From positions 1 to 64,000 of the forward strand of contig OZ245920.1 of assembly GCA_965229685.1 (NCBI GenBank): DNA of 64,000 bases. The letters run 5' to 3'. The notes under the pieces were generated by a model. The model was not told the DNA's origin. It saw nothing but the letters and a program-made list of their open reading frames with translations, and made no database searches. Both the position numbers and the translations under genes were made by a program. Positions 26,457 through 36,655 of the stretch are shown here, piece after piece; the first letter of the stretch is position 1; the number at the start of each line of letters is the position of its first letter. Source of the stretch: Pacificispira sp033344895. Lineage in GTDB: Bacteria > Pseudomonadota > Alphaproteobacteria > UBA8366 > Aestuariispiraceae.

Positions 26457-26912
26457 ATGTCCGACTTCACCACTGATACCAAGCGGTTCATCCCGCTCGC
26501 CAAACCAATCACCGACGTTCTGTCGCCGTATATGGAACCGCTGCTGCGTGTCACGACCGGCCTGCTGCTGGTCCCGCACGGCTACGGCAAGCTGTTCGGC
26601 GGCGGGCTGGAAGGAACGGCGCAATTCTTTGAAAGCGTTGGGTTCACGCCTGGCTACCCGCTGGCACTGTTCGTGGCTTTGGTCGAGTTTTTCGGCGGTT
26701 TGGCACTGGCGGCCGGGTTCCTGACCCGTCCGGTTGCCGCCCTGATCGTCGGTTTCATGGCCCAGGCGACGCTGTTCCACGCCGGAAACGGGTTCTTCTG
26801 GTCGGATGGCGGATACGAGTTCCCGCTGTTCTGGACCGTGGCGGCCCTGGTCTTCCTGGTGCGCGGCGGCGGCAAGCTCTCCGTCGACCGGGCCATCGGC
26901 CGCGAGTTCTGA
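26457..26912 (+). CDS. DoxX-family membrane protein
   Basis: 151 residues from the ATG with GGGGA upstream; the longer frame overlapping the chemoreceptor is rejected. Four hydrophobic segments (LLRVTTGLLLVPHGYGKLFGG, LALFVALVEFFGGLALAAGF, VAALIVGFMAQATLF, FPLFWTVAALVFLV) and the G-x-K-L-F-G-G loop match DoxX/DoxD proteins, small integral membrane proteins often tied to redox or detoxification functions. The physiological role is undefined here. Confidence 0.85.
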   Translation: MSDFTTDTKRFIPLAKPITDVLSPYMEPLLRVTTGLLLVPHGYGKLFGGGLEGTAQFFESVGFTPGYPLALFVALVEFFGGLALAAGFLTRPVAALIVGFMAQATLFHAGNGFFWSDGGYEFPLFWTVAALVFLVRGGGKLSVDRAIGREF

Positions 26913-26933
26913 TCGGCGGCCACCGGTATCGGT

Positions 26934-27998
26934 CTATCGCGCGGCGGAAGGGCCTTCCTTTCCGCCGCGCAATTCTTTCAGGCACCACAGCGCGGCGCAG
27001 AAACTGATCGCCGCGCCGGCCTGATGCATCACGGCAAGCGGCAACCAGATCACGCTGAGCAGCGTCAGAATACCGAGGCAGATCTGGAAAAAGACCGCGA
27101 CGGTCAGAATGTTGACCGACAGTCGCACCCGCATCGGCAACTCGATGAACCAGGACCAGAGCCATAGGGCGAAGACGGTCATCGCGGTCAGATAGGCCAG
27201 CAGGCGATGGTTGAACTGCACGGCTTCCAGGGTCTCGAAAAGACTGGCCCAGCCAAAGCGATCGTCCCAGTAACCTTCCGGGAACCATTGACCGCCCATG
27301 GTCGGCCAATCGTTGTAAATGAACCCCGCATTCTGACCGGCGACCAGTGCGCCATAAAGAATGGTGAAGAACATGACCGCGTGGGCATAGGCGCCCAATC
27401 GCCGGAAGCCCCGCGGCACTGCTCGGCGTCCCGGCTCGACGGGACACAACAGGCCATGGATCAGCCAGACCGTATATCCGAGAATGAAGAACGCCATGCC
27501 GAGATGGATGGCCAGGCGATACTGGCTGACCTCGACCCGGTCGACGAAACCGCTCTGTACCATCCACATGCCGATCACGCCCTGAAGGCCGCCCAAGATC
27601 AGCAACGCCCAGAGATGCGGCTTGTAGCCCGCCGGAATCTGCCGGCGCAGCAGGAACCAGAAAAAGGGCAGGGCATAGACCAGCCCGATCAATCGCCCCC
27701 AAAGCCGATGGAACCATTCCCAGAAGAAGATGTCCTTGAACTCCGCCAGGGTCATCTTCGAATTCATCAGCGCATATTGCGAGGTCTGCTTGTAGAGCGC
27801 GAAGACCCGCTCCCACTCCGTTTCGTTCAGCGGCGGAAGGGCGCCGATCAGCGGACGCCATTCCACCATGCTGAGACCGCTTTCGGTCAGGCGCGTGATG
27901 GCCCCGATGATCATCATTGCAAAGACCATGAAGGCGGTGGCGCAGAGCCACAGGCCGACGGCGCGCGGCCGGGCGGAGGGGGAAAGCGTTTCTGTCAT
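26934..27998 (-). CDS. ctaA: Heme A synthase
   Basis: 354 residues with eight predicted membrane helices. Heme A synthase oxidises the methyl group of heme O to make heme A for aa3-type cytochrome oxidase. Conserved histidines are in WEWFHRLWGRLIG, AIHLGMAF, QFNHRLLAY and AVMHQAGAA; TRLTESGLSMVEWRP follows the first helix. The form is the proteobacterial (type 2) one. The C-terminal codons overlap the hairpin that probably terminates the convergent doxX gene. Confidence 0.93.
   Translation of the reverse strand: MTETLSPSARPRAVGLWLCATAFMVFAMMIIGAITRLTESGLSMVEWRPLIGALPPLNETEWERVFALYKQTSQYALMNSKMTLAEFKDIFFWEWFHRLWGRLIGLVYALPFFWFLLRRQIPAGYKPHLWALLILGGLQGVIGMWMVQSGFVDRVEVSQYRLAIHLGMAFFILGYTVWLIHGLLCPVEPGRRAVPRGFRRLGAYAHAVMFFTILYGALVAGQNAGFIYNDWPTMGGQWFPEGYWDDRFGWASLFETLEAVQFNHRLLAYLTAMTVFALWLWSWFIELPMRVRLSVNILTVAVFFQICLGILTLLSVIWLPLAVMHQAGAAISFCAALWCLKELRGGKEGPSAAR
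26939..26980 (+). terminator. Terminator hairpin between convergent doxX and ctaA
   Basis: A perfect 11-bp stem, GCGCGGCGGAA (26939-26949) with TTCCGCCGCGC (26960-26970), is followed by AATTCTTTC on the plus strand. It lies 27 bases after the doxX-like stop. The minus-strand side lies within the last codons of ctaA, so it likely serves the rightward gene. Confidence 0.6.
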
Positions 27999-28109
27999 GG
28001 AACGCTAGATACCGCGCGGCACGCGGTTGGGAAAGCGCGACCGGGCGTCGCGGCGGGAGATTTGGTATAGTCCTGTTTCAGGAGGCTGGGGAACCGGGGA
28101 AACGGCGGA

Positions 28110-29699
28110 ATGGGGACGATGCAAAAGGCAACGAAGGAAACGGTTCCGGCAACGCGGGCCCTGGTCGTCCTCCTTGCAGTGTGTCTGCTCGCCGCCTGCC
28201 AGACGGCCAGCCTCAAGACCGCCGCCAGCCACGATCCGGCAAATGGCATCATTGCCTTCCGGTTCGTATCCAATGGCCCGGGACCGATTGCGTATCAGGA
28301 TCCCTGGGACTTCGCGATCATCGAAGAGACGACGACAGGGGAGACATTCACCCTGACCGACGTAACCGACGGGCTTTCGAGATCGGCGCTCTACATCGGT
28401 TCGGTGCCACCGGGGGAGTACCGGTTGTCGTCCTTTGCGGGAACCATCTCCAATGCCACCGGCACGCCCAACGACTCCTTCGGGCGCTTCGCGATAGAGG
28501 CCCGCCGCATCACCTATCTGGGGTCGATCGTCGAAGTGGTGACGGGGCCGCGGGTCGACGTCCTCTCGAGATACCGGACGTCCTACCTGACCTATGATCC
28601 GACGCCGGTCGCGGAAGGGCTGCCGGAGGTGCTGCAGGCCCTTTATCCCGGCCTGTCCGATGTTGCGATGAGGCCGGACAGCTATCTGGGCTGGAGCGAG
28701 GCCCATGTTCCGCCGGTCATATCGCAGGGATTATACGACGAAGTTCGTGACGGCAGTCTGGGGCTCCTCGCGCCGACGGAGCTATCCGATGGACGCATCG
28801 CCTTTGGAACGTTGCTGGGCCAGATCCGCTTCTGGCACCCGGAGCACGGGTGGAGCCGCGTCGATCTGGGTGTGAACCGGTCCGTCGAGGCGATTGTCGA
28901 GATCGTACCTGGCGCCCTGCTGGTCGGCGGCGAGATGGGGATGCTCAGGATCTCGCCGGATATGGGGAAGGCCTGGGCCCAGATCCGGTCGCCGATTCCC
29001 TACGGCGTGGTGCGGGACATCCACAAGATGCCCGATGGCGGGGTCTATCTGACGCATTATCGCGACACCCGGTTCACGTTGCTTCGATCCGATATCAATC
29101 TGAATCAATGGGAGCCGGTTCAGTCCTTCCAATTCGCCGCCCCCGGGCGGTTTTATGGCAGTACGCCGCAGCGCCTGCGTACGCATCGCATCGGGTCGCT
29201 GTTGCTGACGACGCTGCCGCAGTCGCGTCTGGCCGTTTACGATACGGAAACGGGCCGGTCGGAGGTCCGTGACATGCCGGGACCGGTCAGCCGGGCGCGG
29301 GCCTCCCGGGACGGCAGGCTGCGCGGCATCTTCGAACGTTTCATCGTCTGGAATCCCTATCTGACCGCTGATGGCGGCGTTACCTGGGAATCGGACACGA
29401 TCAGCCGGTCGACGCATATGCCCGCCTTCCGGGATGAAAGTCATGGCGCGGCCCTGGAAATGGAATCCGGTCTGACCGAGGGGTGGACCTATCTGACGCG
29501 CACGAAGGATGGTGGAAGCACGTGGCAGCGCGGCCCGAAAATGCCCAATCCCTTCCTGACCTGGATCGACTACGCCGCCGACGGCAGCCTGCTTTATGCA
29601 ACCGATCAATTGGGAGAGTTCTATTACAGCAGGGATGGTGGTGAGACCTGGAAACACGATCCGGTTCCATCGCTGATGATCGACCTGATCGGTTTCTAG
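28110..29699 (+). CDS. Predicted lipoprotein with a propeller-like C-terminal half
   Basis: 529 residues. The N-terminal lipoprotein signal ends in the lipobox LLAAC, Cys30. Residues 40-190 are beta-rich (FRFVSNGPGPIAYQDPW, LYIGSVPPGEYRLSSFAG). The C-terminal half has repeats of the BNR/sialidase type: the Asp-box variants SPDMGKAW, TKDGGSTW and SRDGGETW, consistent with a beta-propeller. It is probably a periplasmic or outer-membrane binding protein; the substrate is unknown. It starts 111 bases after the divergent ctaA start, so ctaA and this gene share a promoter region. An ATG four codons in is an alternative start. Confidence 0.78.
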   Translation: MGTMQKATKETVPATRALVVLLAVCLLAACQTASLKTAASHDPANGIIAFRFVSNGPGPIAYQDPWDFAIIEETTTGETFTLTDVTDGLSRSALYIGSVPPGEYRLSSFAGTISNATGTPNDSFGRFAIEARRITYLGSIVEVVTGPRVDVLSRYRTSYLTYDPTPVAEGLPEVLQALYPGLSDVAMRPDSYLGWSEAHVPPVISQGLYDEVRDGSLGLLAPTELSDGRIAFGTLLGQIRFWHPEHGWSRVDLGVNRSVEAIVEIVPGALLVGGEMGMLRISPDMGKAWAQIRSPIPYGVVRDIHKMPDGGVYLTHYRDTRFTLLRSDINLNQWEPVQSFQFAAPGRFYGSTPQRLRTHRIGSLLLTTLPQSRLAVYDTETGRSEVRDMPGPVSRARASRDGRLRGIFERFIVWNPYLTADGGVTWESDTISRSTHMPAFRDESHGAALEMESGLTEGWTYLTRTKDGGSTWQRGPKMPNPFLTWIDYAADGSLLYATDQLGEFYYSRDGGETWKHDPVPSLMIDLIGF

Positions 29700-29795
29700 C
29701 GCGGTCAGGTATCCGTGCAGGTGCCAGGGGTTGAAGTCCGGCTGCCGTGACACTTTCTGAACTTCGGAAAACCCGCCCTGAATGTGGAGACCGGC

Positions 29796-30254
29796 ATGGC
29801 GTTGAGGCTGCGCACCGCGCGCGTTGAAGACCGGGACGAACTGATTGAATTGCAGCGACGTGCCTCGCATGCGAATCCGGAGGATCGGGAGGCGATTCTG
29901 GCGCATCCGGACGCCATCGACATTCCACCCGGACAGTTCGAGGCCGGCAATGTCATCGTCGCGGAAGAGGGCGGCGCGGCGCTGGGGTTTGCGGCGATGT
30001 TCGTGCGCCCGGACGGTCAGGTCGAACTGGACGGGTTGTTCGTGGATCCGGACCACTGGAAGGCCGGGATCGGTCGCGCCCTGATCCGCGCCGCTGAAAC
30101 CCGGGCCCGGGAACACGGTGCGAATAGCCTGCATGTCATCGGCAATCGCGACGCCGGAGGTTTCTACACTCGCGTCGGGTTCAAGGCGCTTGGCGAGATT
30201 CCAACCCGTTTCGGATCGGGCCGTCGCTTTATGCGCGACCTATCGGGGCGTTAG
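29796..30254 (+). CDS. GNAT-family N-acetyltransferase
   Basis: 152 residues from the ATG with GGAG six bases upstream. The GNAT fold is indicated by the start LRLRTARVEDRDELIELQRRAS, the acetyl-CoA-binding motif with VDPDHWKAGIGRALIRAAE, and the GGFYTRVGFKALGE motif B. Residues 51-60 (NVIVAEEGGAALGFA) form the central beta strands. The acceptor substrate is unknown. It converges on the enolase-superfamily gene, overlapping its stop by 4 bases. Confidence 0.85.
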   Translation: MALRLRTARVEDRDELIELQRRASHANPEDREAILAHPDAIDIPPGQFEAGNVIVAEEGGAALGFAAMFVRPDGQVELDGLFVDPDHWKAGIGRALIRAAETRAREHGANSLHVIGNRDAGGFYTRVGFKALGEIPTRFGSGRRFMRDLSGR

Positions 30255-31495
30255 CCTTCGAGTTCTCCAACCGTCCGAGTGTTGCCGGAATCCAGCGCCG
30301 TCTGGCACATTTCCAGATGGAGGCGCCCGCCTGTGGTGTAGGGATGCGCGGCAATGACCTCGTCGTTCAGTTCCAGCCCCAGACCCGGCTCCGTCGGTGC
30401 CGGCATGTACCCGGCTTCCCAGGCCAGCGGCTTCCTGACGACCGCGGCGTGGAAGTCCGTCAGGATGGATTCCAGAATCAGGAAGTTCGGCGTTGCAAAA
30501 GCCAGATGCGCGGCTGCCGCATGGGCGACAGGCCCGCAATAGATGTGGGGGGCGATCTGCGCGTTGAAGGCCTCCGCCAGGATCGCGATCTTCTTCGTTT
30601 CCCAGATACCGCCGCTGCGGCCGATATCCGGCTGCAGGATCGACACACCGGCTTTCAGGGCCTGGTGAAACTCGATCTTGGTGGTCAGGCGCTCACCGGT
30701 GGAAACCGGGATGGAGGTCGCCGCTGCGACCTTGCCGATACCCTCCATCTGGTCCGGGGGGCAGGGTTCCTCGAACCACAGGGGATCGTAAGGCTCCAGA
30801 CGCCTCGCCAGCCGGATCGCCGATGAAGTGGTCATTTGACCGTGGGTTCCGAACAGGATGTCCGCCCGGTCGCCGACGGCTTCCCGGATCGCCTTCACGT
30901 TGGCCTCACTGCGGCTCAGCTCCGTCATGGAAAGCTCTCGGCCGCCCTGAAAGCTGTAGGGGCCGGCCGGGTCCTGCTTGATAGCGGTGAAGCCGAATTC
31001 GACATAGTTCAGTGCCGCCTCCGCGGCAGCTGCAGGGTCGTGATAGCAATCGCCCGTGCCGGCGCCGTTCCAGACCATGTCCGGCGGCGACAGATGCTTC
31101 GGATAGAGATAGCTGTAGGTTCGGATACGGTCATGGAAGCGGCCGCCGATCAGGTTGTGGATCGGCTGCTCGTGCGCCTTGCCCAGAATATCCCAGACCG
31201 CGATTTCCAGGCCGCTGAAGACGCCCATCATGGTGACGTCTGGGCGTTGGGTGAACCCCGCGGAATAGACCCGCCGGAACAGGGTCTCGACCCGATGCGG
31301 GTCTTCACCGGCGAAGAAGCGTTCGAACGTGTCTTCCACCATGCGGCAGGCAATGTCGCCCGAAACTGGAATGCCATAGCATTCGCCGATGCCCTGGATA
31401 CCGGTGTCCGTCGTCAGCCGCACGAAAACCCAGAACGACCCGCCGATCCCGGTCGGCGGCACGGTGACGAACGTTTCGATATCCTTGAGCTTCAT
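30251..31495 (-). CDS. Enolase-superfamily dehydratase/racemase (MR/MLE family)
   Basis: 414 residues of the mandelate racemase/muconate lactonizing enzyme family, closest in pattern to galactonate/gluconate-type acid-sugar dehydratases. The N-terminal capping domain has TDTGIQGIGECYG, then the barrel with GFTAIKQDPAGP (acid-base lysine region), LFGTHGQMT, LWFEEPCPPDQ and STGERLTTK for the metal ligands, and PHIYCGPVAHAAAAHLA for the C-terminal acid-base region. It would remove water from an acid sugar or racemise an alpha-hydroxy acid. It stands alone with no regulator or transporter. Confidence 0.85.
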   Translation of the reverse strand: MKLKDIETFVTVPPTGIGGSFWVFVRLTTDTGIQGIGECYGIPVSGDIACRMVEDTFERFFAGEDPHRVETLFRRVYSAGFTQRPDVTMMGVFSGLEIAVWDILGKAHEQPIHNLIGGRFHDRIRTYSYLYPKHLSPPDMVWNGAGTGDCYHDPAAAAEAALNYVEFGFTAIKQDPAGPYSFQGGRELSMTELSRSEANVKAIREAVGDRADILFGTHGQMTTSSAIRLARRLEPYDPLWFEEPCPPDQMEGIGKVAAATSIPVSTGERLTTKIEFHQALKAGVSILQPDIGRSGGIWETKKIAILAEAFNAQIAPHIYCGPVAHAAAAHLAFATPNFLILESILTDFHAAVVRKPLAWEAGYMPAPTEPGLGLELNDEVIAAHPYTTGGRLHLEMCQTALDSGNTRTVGELEG

Positions 31496-32005
31496 GGTGC
31501 CTCGGCTCCGTTCCCGACCTTGTTTGCGCGCACGGTAACAGACCCAGTGCGACCGGCAAGCCGCGATCGCCGGCCCGATTGAATTTGTTGGTGCTGTGGT
31601 GGTTGCATCCGAGAGCCATCACGGCGATGAGCGCCGCTGCTGAGGCCGAAGACCGGAATGGTCCGTCGAAGCAATGCGCGATTACTGATCAGATCAATGC
31701 AATGATCTTGGCTTCTGACGAGAGAGGCGTCTTGCGCGACTGCGTGAGGACGGAAGCCCGGTCCCGCTGGATTTCTCAGGACATCAGTCGCGATACGCTC
31801 GCCCACCCAGGGGGTGTCCGAAACAGTCGCTGCAAGACCTGAAAGCATGTGACAGAACAGTCTGGCCCCACGACAAGAACCTCGATGTCTGACGTTATAT
31901 GGCGATGATTCCATCAGAATAAAAAATCCGAATTCAATGTCGCGACCAGTAACAATTTGCGGTAATATATGATTCCGACTTGAATTTATTGTCGTGGAGG
32001 TAGCA
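31496..32005. other. 510-base intergenic region, no gene supported
   Basis: Two overlapping open frames (87 and 187 codons) lack recognisable domains and have poor coding character. The last 120 bases, before the GGDEF gene, are distinctly AT-rich and likely contain its promoter. No terminator or repeat is obvious. Confidence 0.5.
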
Positions 32006-33667
32006 TTGAAGCTAAAATATCTCCTTATACTTATATTTGTGTTGCTGTCTTGCATACCTCTTTTCGTCGGCCTTCAGTATCTGAACCAGACGGCCGGTGC
32101 GCATTATCGCGCACTCTTTGAGGACCATCTTTCGTCGCTGTCCCTGATCGCCAAGAAACGCGTCCTGGCGACGGTAGAGCGGTTCAAAGACAATACGGCC
32201 CTGGTTTCCAGCCGCACCCAGATGCGTATCAGCCTGGGCCGTTGGAACCAGGACGGCGATCCCGTGCATGTCACAAAAATTCGCCAGATCCTGAATGACG
32301 CCAAGCACGGTCTGTCTCAGATCAAGGAGATACAGGTCTACGACCGTCAGGGCGTATTCGTGGCTGGCAGCGGAGCCGATCCAGACGGGGAACTGGCGCT
32401 CGATCCCCGTTCGGCGAAGGAAACGATCACCCTGCAGCGCGCCGGATCGGACATCGTTCTGGTCAGCACGGCACCCTTGATCCTGAACCACGAGACCGTC
32501 GGTTTCATTCGGTTGGAATTCTATTCGAACTTCCTGACGGATATGGTCCGGGATCGATCGGGGCTGGGCGAAACGGGAGAGTGGCTGGTCGCGGTGCGTG
32601 ACGAGAACGGTGACGCGTTGTTTGCCGTGCCGCTGAAATATGATCACGCGGCAGCCTTCAACCGAACGGTGTCGAAGGAACGATTGGACGTCCCGATCAC
32701 CCAGGCCCTGCTGGGCAATGAGCGTCTGATGGCCAATGCGCCGGACTATCTGGAAACGCCCGTCATGGCGTCCACGCGCTACATTCCCGGGCTCGACTGG
32801 GGGCTGGTGGCAAAGGTCAACGAGGCGGAGGTCAGCAGCCTCGTCAGCCGGAACGACACGCTGATCCTGGTTGCCGAAGTGATCATTATTGTGGTCGCGA
32901 TATGTGTCGGTGTGTTGCTGTCGGTTTTCGTGTCCGGGCCGATCGAGAAGTTGAGGGCCCATACGTCGAAGGTTGCCAAGGGGCGCTTTGACCCACCCCC
33001 GGAGCTTGGCGGCTGGCGGGAGGTGAAGGATCTGGCGACGCATTTCGCCTTCATGGTGCAGGCGCTCAAGGAGTTGAATGAGTCGCTTCAGGCCAAGGTC
33101 GAGGAACGTACCCGGGAACTCAACGATGCGAACCGGATGCTGGAGAATCTGGTGACGGAAGATCCGCTCACCGGTCTGCGGAACCGTCGCCATTTCGATG
33201 AACGCTACGCTCAGGAGTTCGGCCGCGCGAAACGACATGCGCATGACCTGACAGTGGTCATGCTGGACCTCGATCACTTCAAGTCGGTGAACGACACCTA
33301 TGGTCATTCGACGGGGGACGAAGTCCTGAAACGCGTGGCGTCGCATCTGAAATCGACAATCCGTGACTCCGATATCCTGGCCCGCCTCGGCGGGGAGGAG
33401 TTCTGTCTCGCCCTGCCGGAAAGTGCCGAGGCGTCCTGCATGAGCTTCCTGGAACGGATCCGCGGCGAAATCGCCGATATGGAATTTGCCGCCGACGGGA
33501 AGGTATTTCGCGTTACCTGCAGTTTCGGCGTCGCGGGTTTGGACGCGGACGTGGAGAGCAAGGACATATTGCTGGAAAGGGCCGATGCCGCGCTCTACCA
33601 CGCCAAGCAGTCCGGGCGGAACCGGGTCGTTCGCCATGGCGAAGTCGCCGAGATTTCCAACGGATAG
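32006..33667 (+). CDS. Membrane-bound diguanylate cyclase with a Cache-type sensor, HAMP and GGDEF
   Basis: 553 residues from a TTG with GGAGG five bases upstream; a GTG four codons earlier overlaps that site. Membrane helix 1 covers about residues 4-24 and helix 2 about 286-309, with a periplasmic Cache-like domain between (QIKEIQVYDRQGVFV, LILNHETVGFIRLEF). A HAMP linker and a coiled coil lead to the cyclase domain. The active site is GGEEF (462-466). The product-inhibition I-site RxxD is RDSD (453-456), so c-di-GMP feedback is expected. It makes cyclic di-GMP from GTP at the inner membrane. Confidence 0.92.
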   Translation: MKLKYLLILIFVLLSCIPLFVGLQYLNQTAGAHYRALFEDHLSSLSLIAKKRVLATVERFKDNTALVSSRTQMRISLGRWNQDGDPVHVTKIRQILNDAKHGLSQIKEIQVYDRQGVFVAGSGADPDGELALDPRSAKETITLQRAGSDIVLVSTAPLILNHETVGFIRLEFYSNFLTDMVRDRSGLGETGEWLVAVRDENGDALFAVPLKYDHAAAFNRTVSKERLDVPITQALLGNERLMANAPDYLETPVMASTRYIPGLDWGLVAKVNEAEVSSLVSRNDTLILVAEVIIIVVAICVGVLLSVFVSGPIEKLRAHTSKVAKGRFDPPPELGGWREVKDLATHFAFMVQALKELNESLQAKVEERTRELNDANRMLENLVTEDPLTGLRNRRHFDERYAQEFGRAKRHAHDLTVVMLDLDHFKSVNDTYGHSTGDEVLKRVASHLKSTIRDSDILARLGGEEFCLALPESAEASCMSFLERIRGEIADMEFAADGKVFRVTCSFGVAGLDADVESKDILLERADAALYHAKQSGRNRVVRHGEVAEISNG

Positions 33668-33827
33668 GCCGGTAATCGATTGTCTGCCTTGCGGTGGATT
33701 CGGTCCGGGGGACCGGCCCCACCGGGGCGGTCCGTCACAAGGATTGCCAGTTGCGGTCGCCGGCCCTATTTTGCGCGCCATTCCGGGCGCGCGATGAAGC
33801 CGCCCCTGCTCGAATCGAAATCCAGAC

Positions 33828-35633
<1,806 letters not shown>

Positions 35634-35665
35634 TCGCTGCTGGCCGGCGTCGGCAGGCGTCAGCC

Positions 35666-35995
35666 CTAGTTGAAGCCTCCGGTCCTACGCCGGCGGCTTC
35701 GACCCAGGTAAATCAGGATGCCGCCGGCGATCAGCAATGCGATGACGGCCCAGAGTATGGCCTCCCAGGCCGGCCGCTGGAGATAGGGCAGCACGCTGTC
35801 GAACCAGAACCGGTCGAGACCGAGATGGCGCTGGATGATGACCTGGGCGTAGTTCAGGGTGAACTGGCTGGTCTCGAACCAGACCTGCCCCGCCTTGTCC
35901 GTGGCGCGCCCGTCCAGCCAGATATAGATGCCCAGTCCCAGCAGGAAGAGGGCGAGAAGCGTGAACAGCCGGCCAAGAAAGCGAAGGACGGCCAT
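35666..35995 (-). CDS. Small two-helix membrane protein of unknown function
   Basis: 109 residues from the ATG with GGGAGG six bases upstream. Hydrophobic segments are at about residues 6-26 (LGRLFTLLALFLLGLGIYIW) and 78-96 (AWEAILWAVIALLIAGGILI). The mid-part is soluble (ETSQFTLNYAQVIIQRHLGLD) and the C-terminus is short and very basic (RSRRRRTG). No family is recognised. The longer open frame on this strand spans the tRNA gene and is not believable. Confidence 0.7.
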   Translation of the reverse strand: MAVLRFLGRLFTLLALFLLGLGIYIWLDGRATDKAGQVWFETSQFTLNYAQVIIQRHLGLDRFWFDSVLPYLQRPAWEAILWAVIALLIAGGILIYLGRSRRRRTGGFN

Positions 35996-36211
35996 GCGGC
36001 GCCTCCCATGGTAAGGTCTTGATTCGGCAAGGACCCTATCATGATTTATTCCGCAAACCAAAGTCCCGGATTTCGATCGAATTTCGACCGGAAATCGGCC
36101 GGAAGCGGCGGTCATTTTTCGGCATTCCGCCTCTTGCCCGCCGGGAAAGCATTGGGTATGTTCCGCCGCCTTCAAAAAGGCGCCGCATCCCGCAAGCCGG
36201 GATGACGATCC

Positions 36212-36301
36212 GGAGAGATGGCCGAGCGGTTTAAGGCGCACGACTGGAAATCGTGTTGGGGTGGAAGCCCCTCGGGGGTTCGAATCCCCCTCTCTCCGCC
36301 A
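36212..36301 (+). tRNA. tRNA-Ser(GGA)
   Basis: The acceptor stem GGAGAGA (36212) pairs with TCTCTCC (36291-36297), discriminator G, then an encoded CCA. The anticodon arm ACGA-CTGGAAA-TCGT carries anticodon GGA (36246-36248), reading UCC/UCU serine codons. There is a long variable arm (GTTGGGGTGGAAGCCCCTC) and a canonical GGGGGTTCGAATCCCCC T arm, both typical of tRNA-Ser. Foreign-looking defence genes follow directly, so the 3' end is a candidate integration site. Confidence 0.97.
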
Positions 36302-36655
36302 TCTTTGCTCACGAAAGTGTTCTCCCGAACAGGCCGCGTCCGTATTTTTCCGTTGTTGTCGAGGGTTATGCGGGACGGGCTGTTCTCTGCCGCCGGCACC
36401 ATGAGTGCCTGTAGCCTTCTCTCTGGGCCGATATTCTCCGGACCTGTTGCCTTTGTGGATTTGGTGAATTTCTTGCAAGTCGTTGAAAACACGAAGATCG
36501 CCGACAGTCACAGCTACACACTTCGATACCAGAGACGGTCGACCGGACGGAACCCAAATCGAAATCTCGCCTGCCTGACGCCGATAGACGCGGCCACGCC
36601 GCGGCGATAGGCTGATATTGATCTATCGGACGAATGGACGGGGCGGCCGAACTGC
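36302..36655. other. 354-base region between tRNA-Ser and the defence genes
   Basis: The frame that crosses the tRNA and this interval is not a credible gene. I see no repeat of the tRNA 3' end here. It probably holds the promoter of the McrB-like gene and possibly an attachment junction, neither demonstrable from the sequence. Confidence 0.4.

Noticed and set aside
31492..32055. 187-codon minus-strand frame in the gap before the GGDEF gene
   Set aside because: No domain, poor coding character, and it runs into the start of a well-supported gene on the other strand.
36212..36301. Duplicate of the tRNA-Ser 3' end as a right attachment site
   Set aside because: I searched by eye for the CCCCCTCTCTCCGCCA tail elsewhere in the window and saw no second copy; the right end of the prophage is outside the window, so the question stays open.
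36218..36610. 130-codon plus-strand frame overlapping tRNA-Ser
   Set aside because: It reads through the tRNA gene; the tRNA has complete stems and anticodon, so the frame is accidental.
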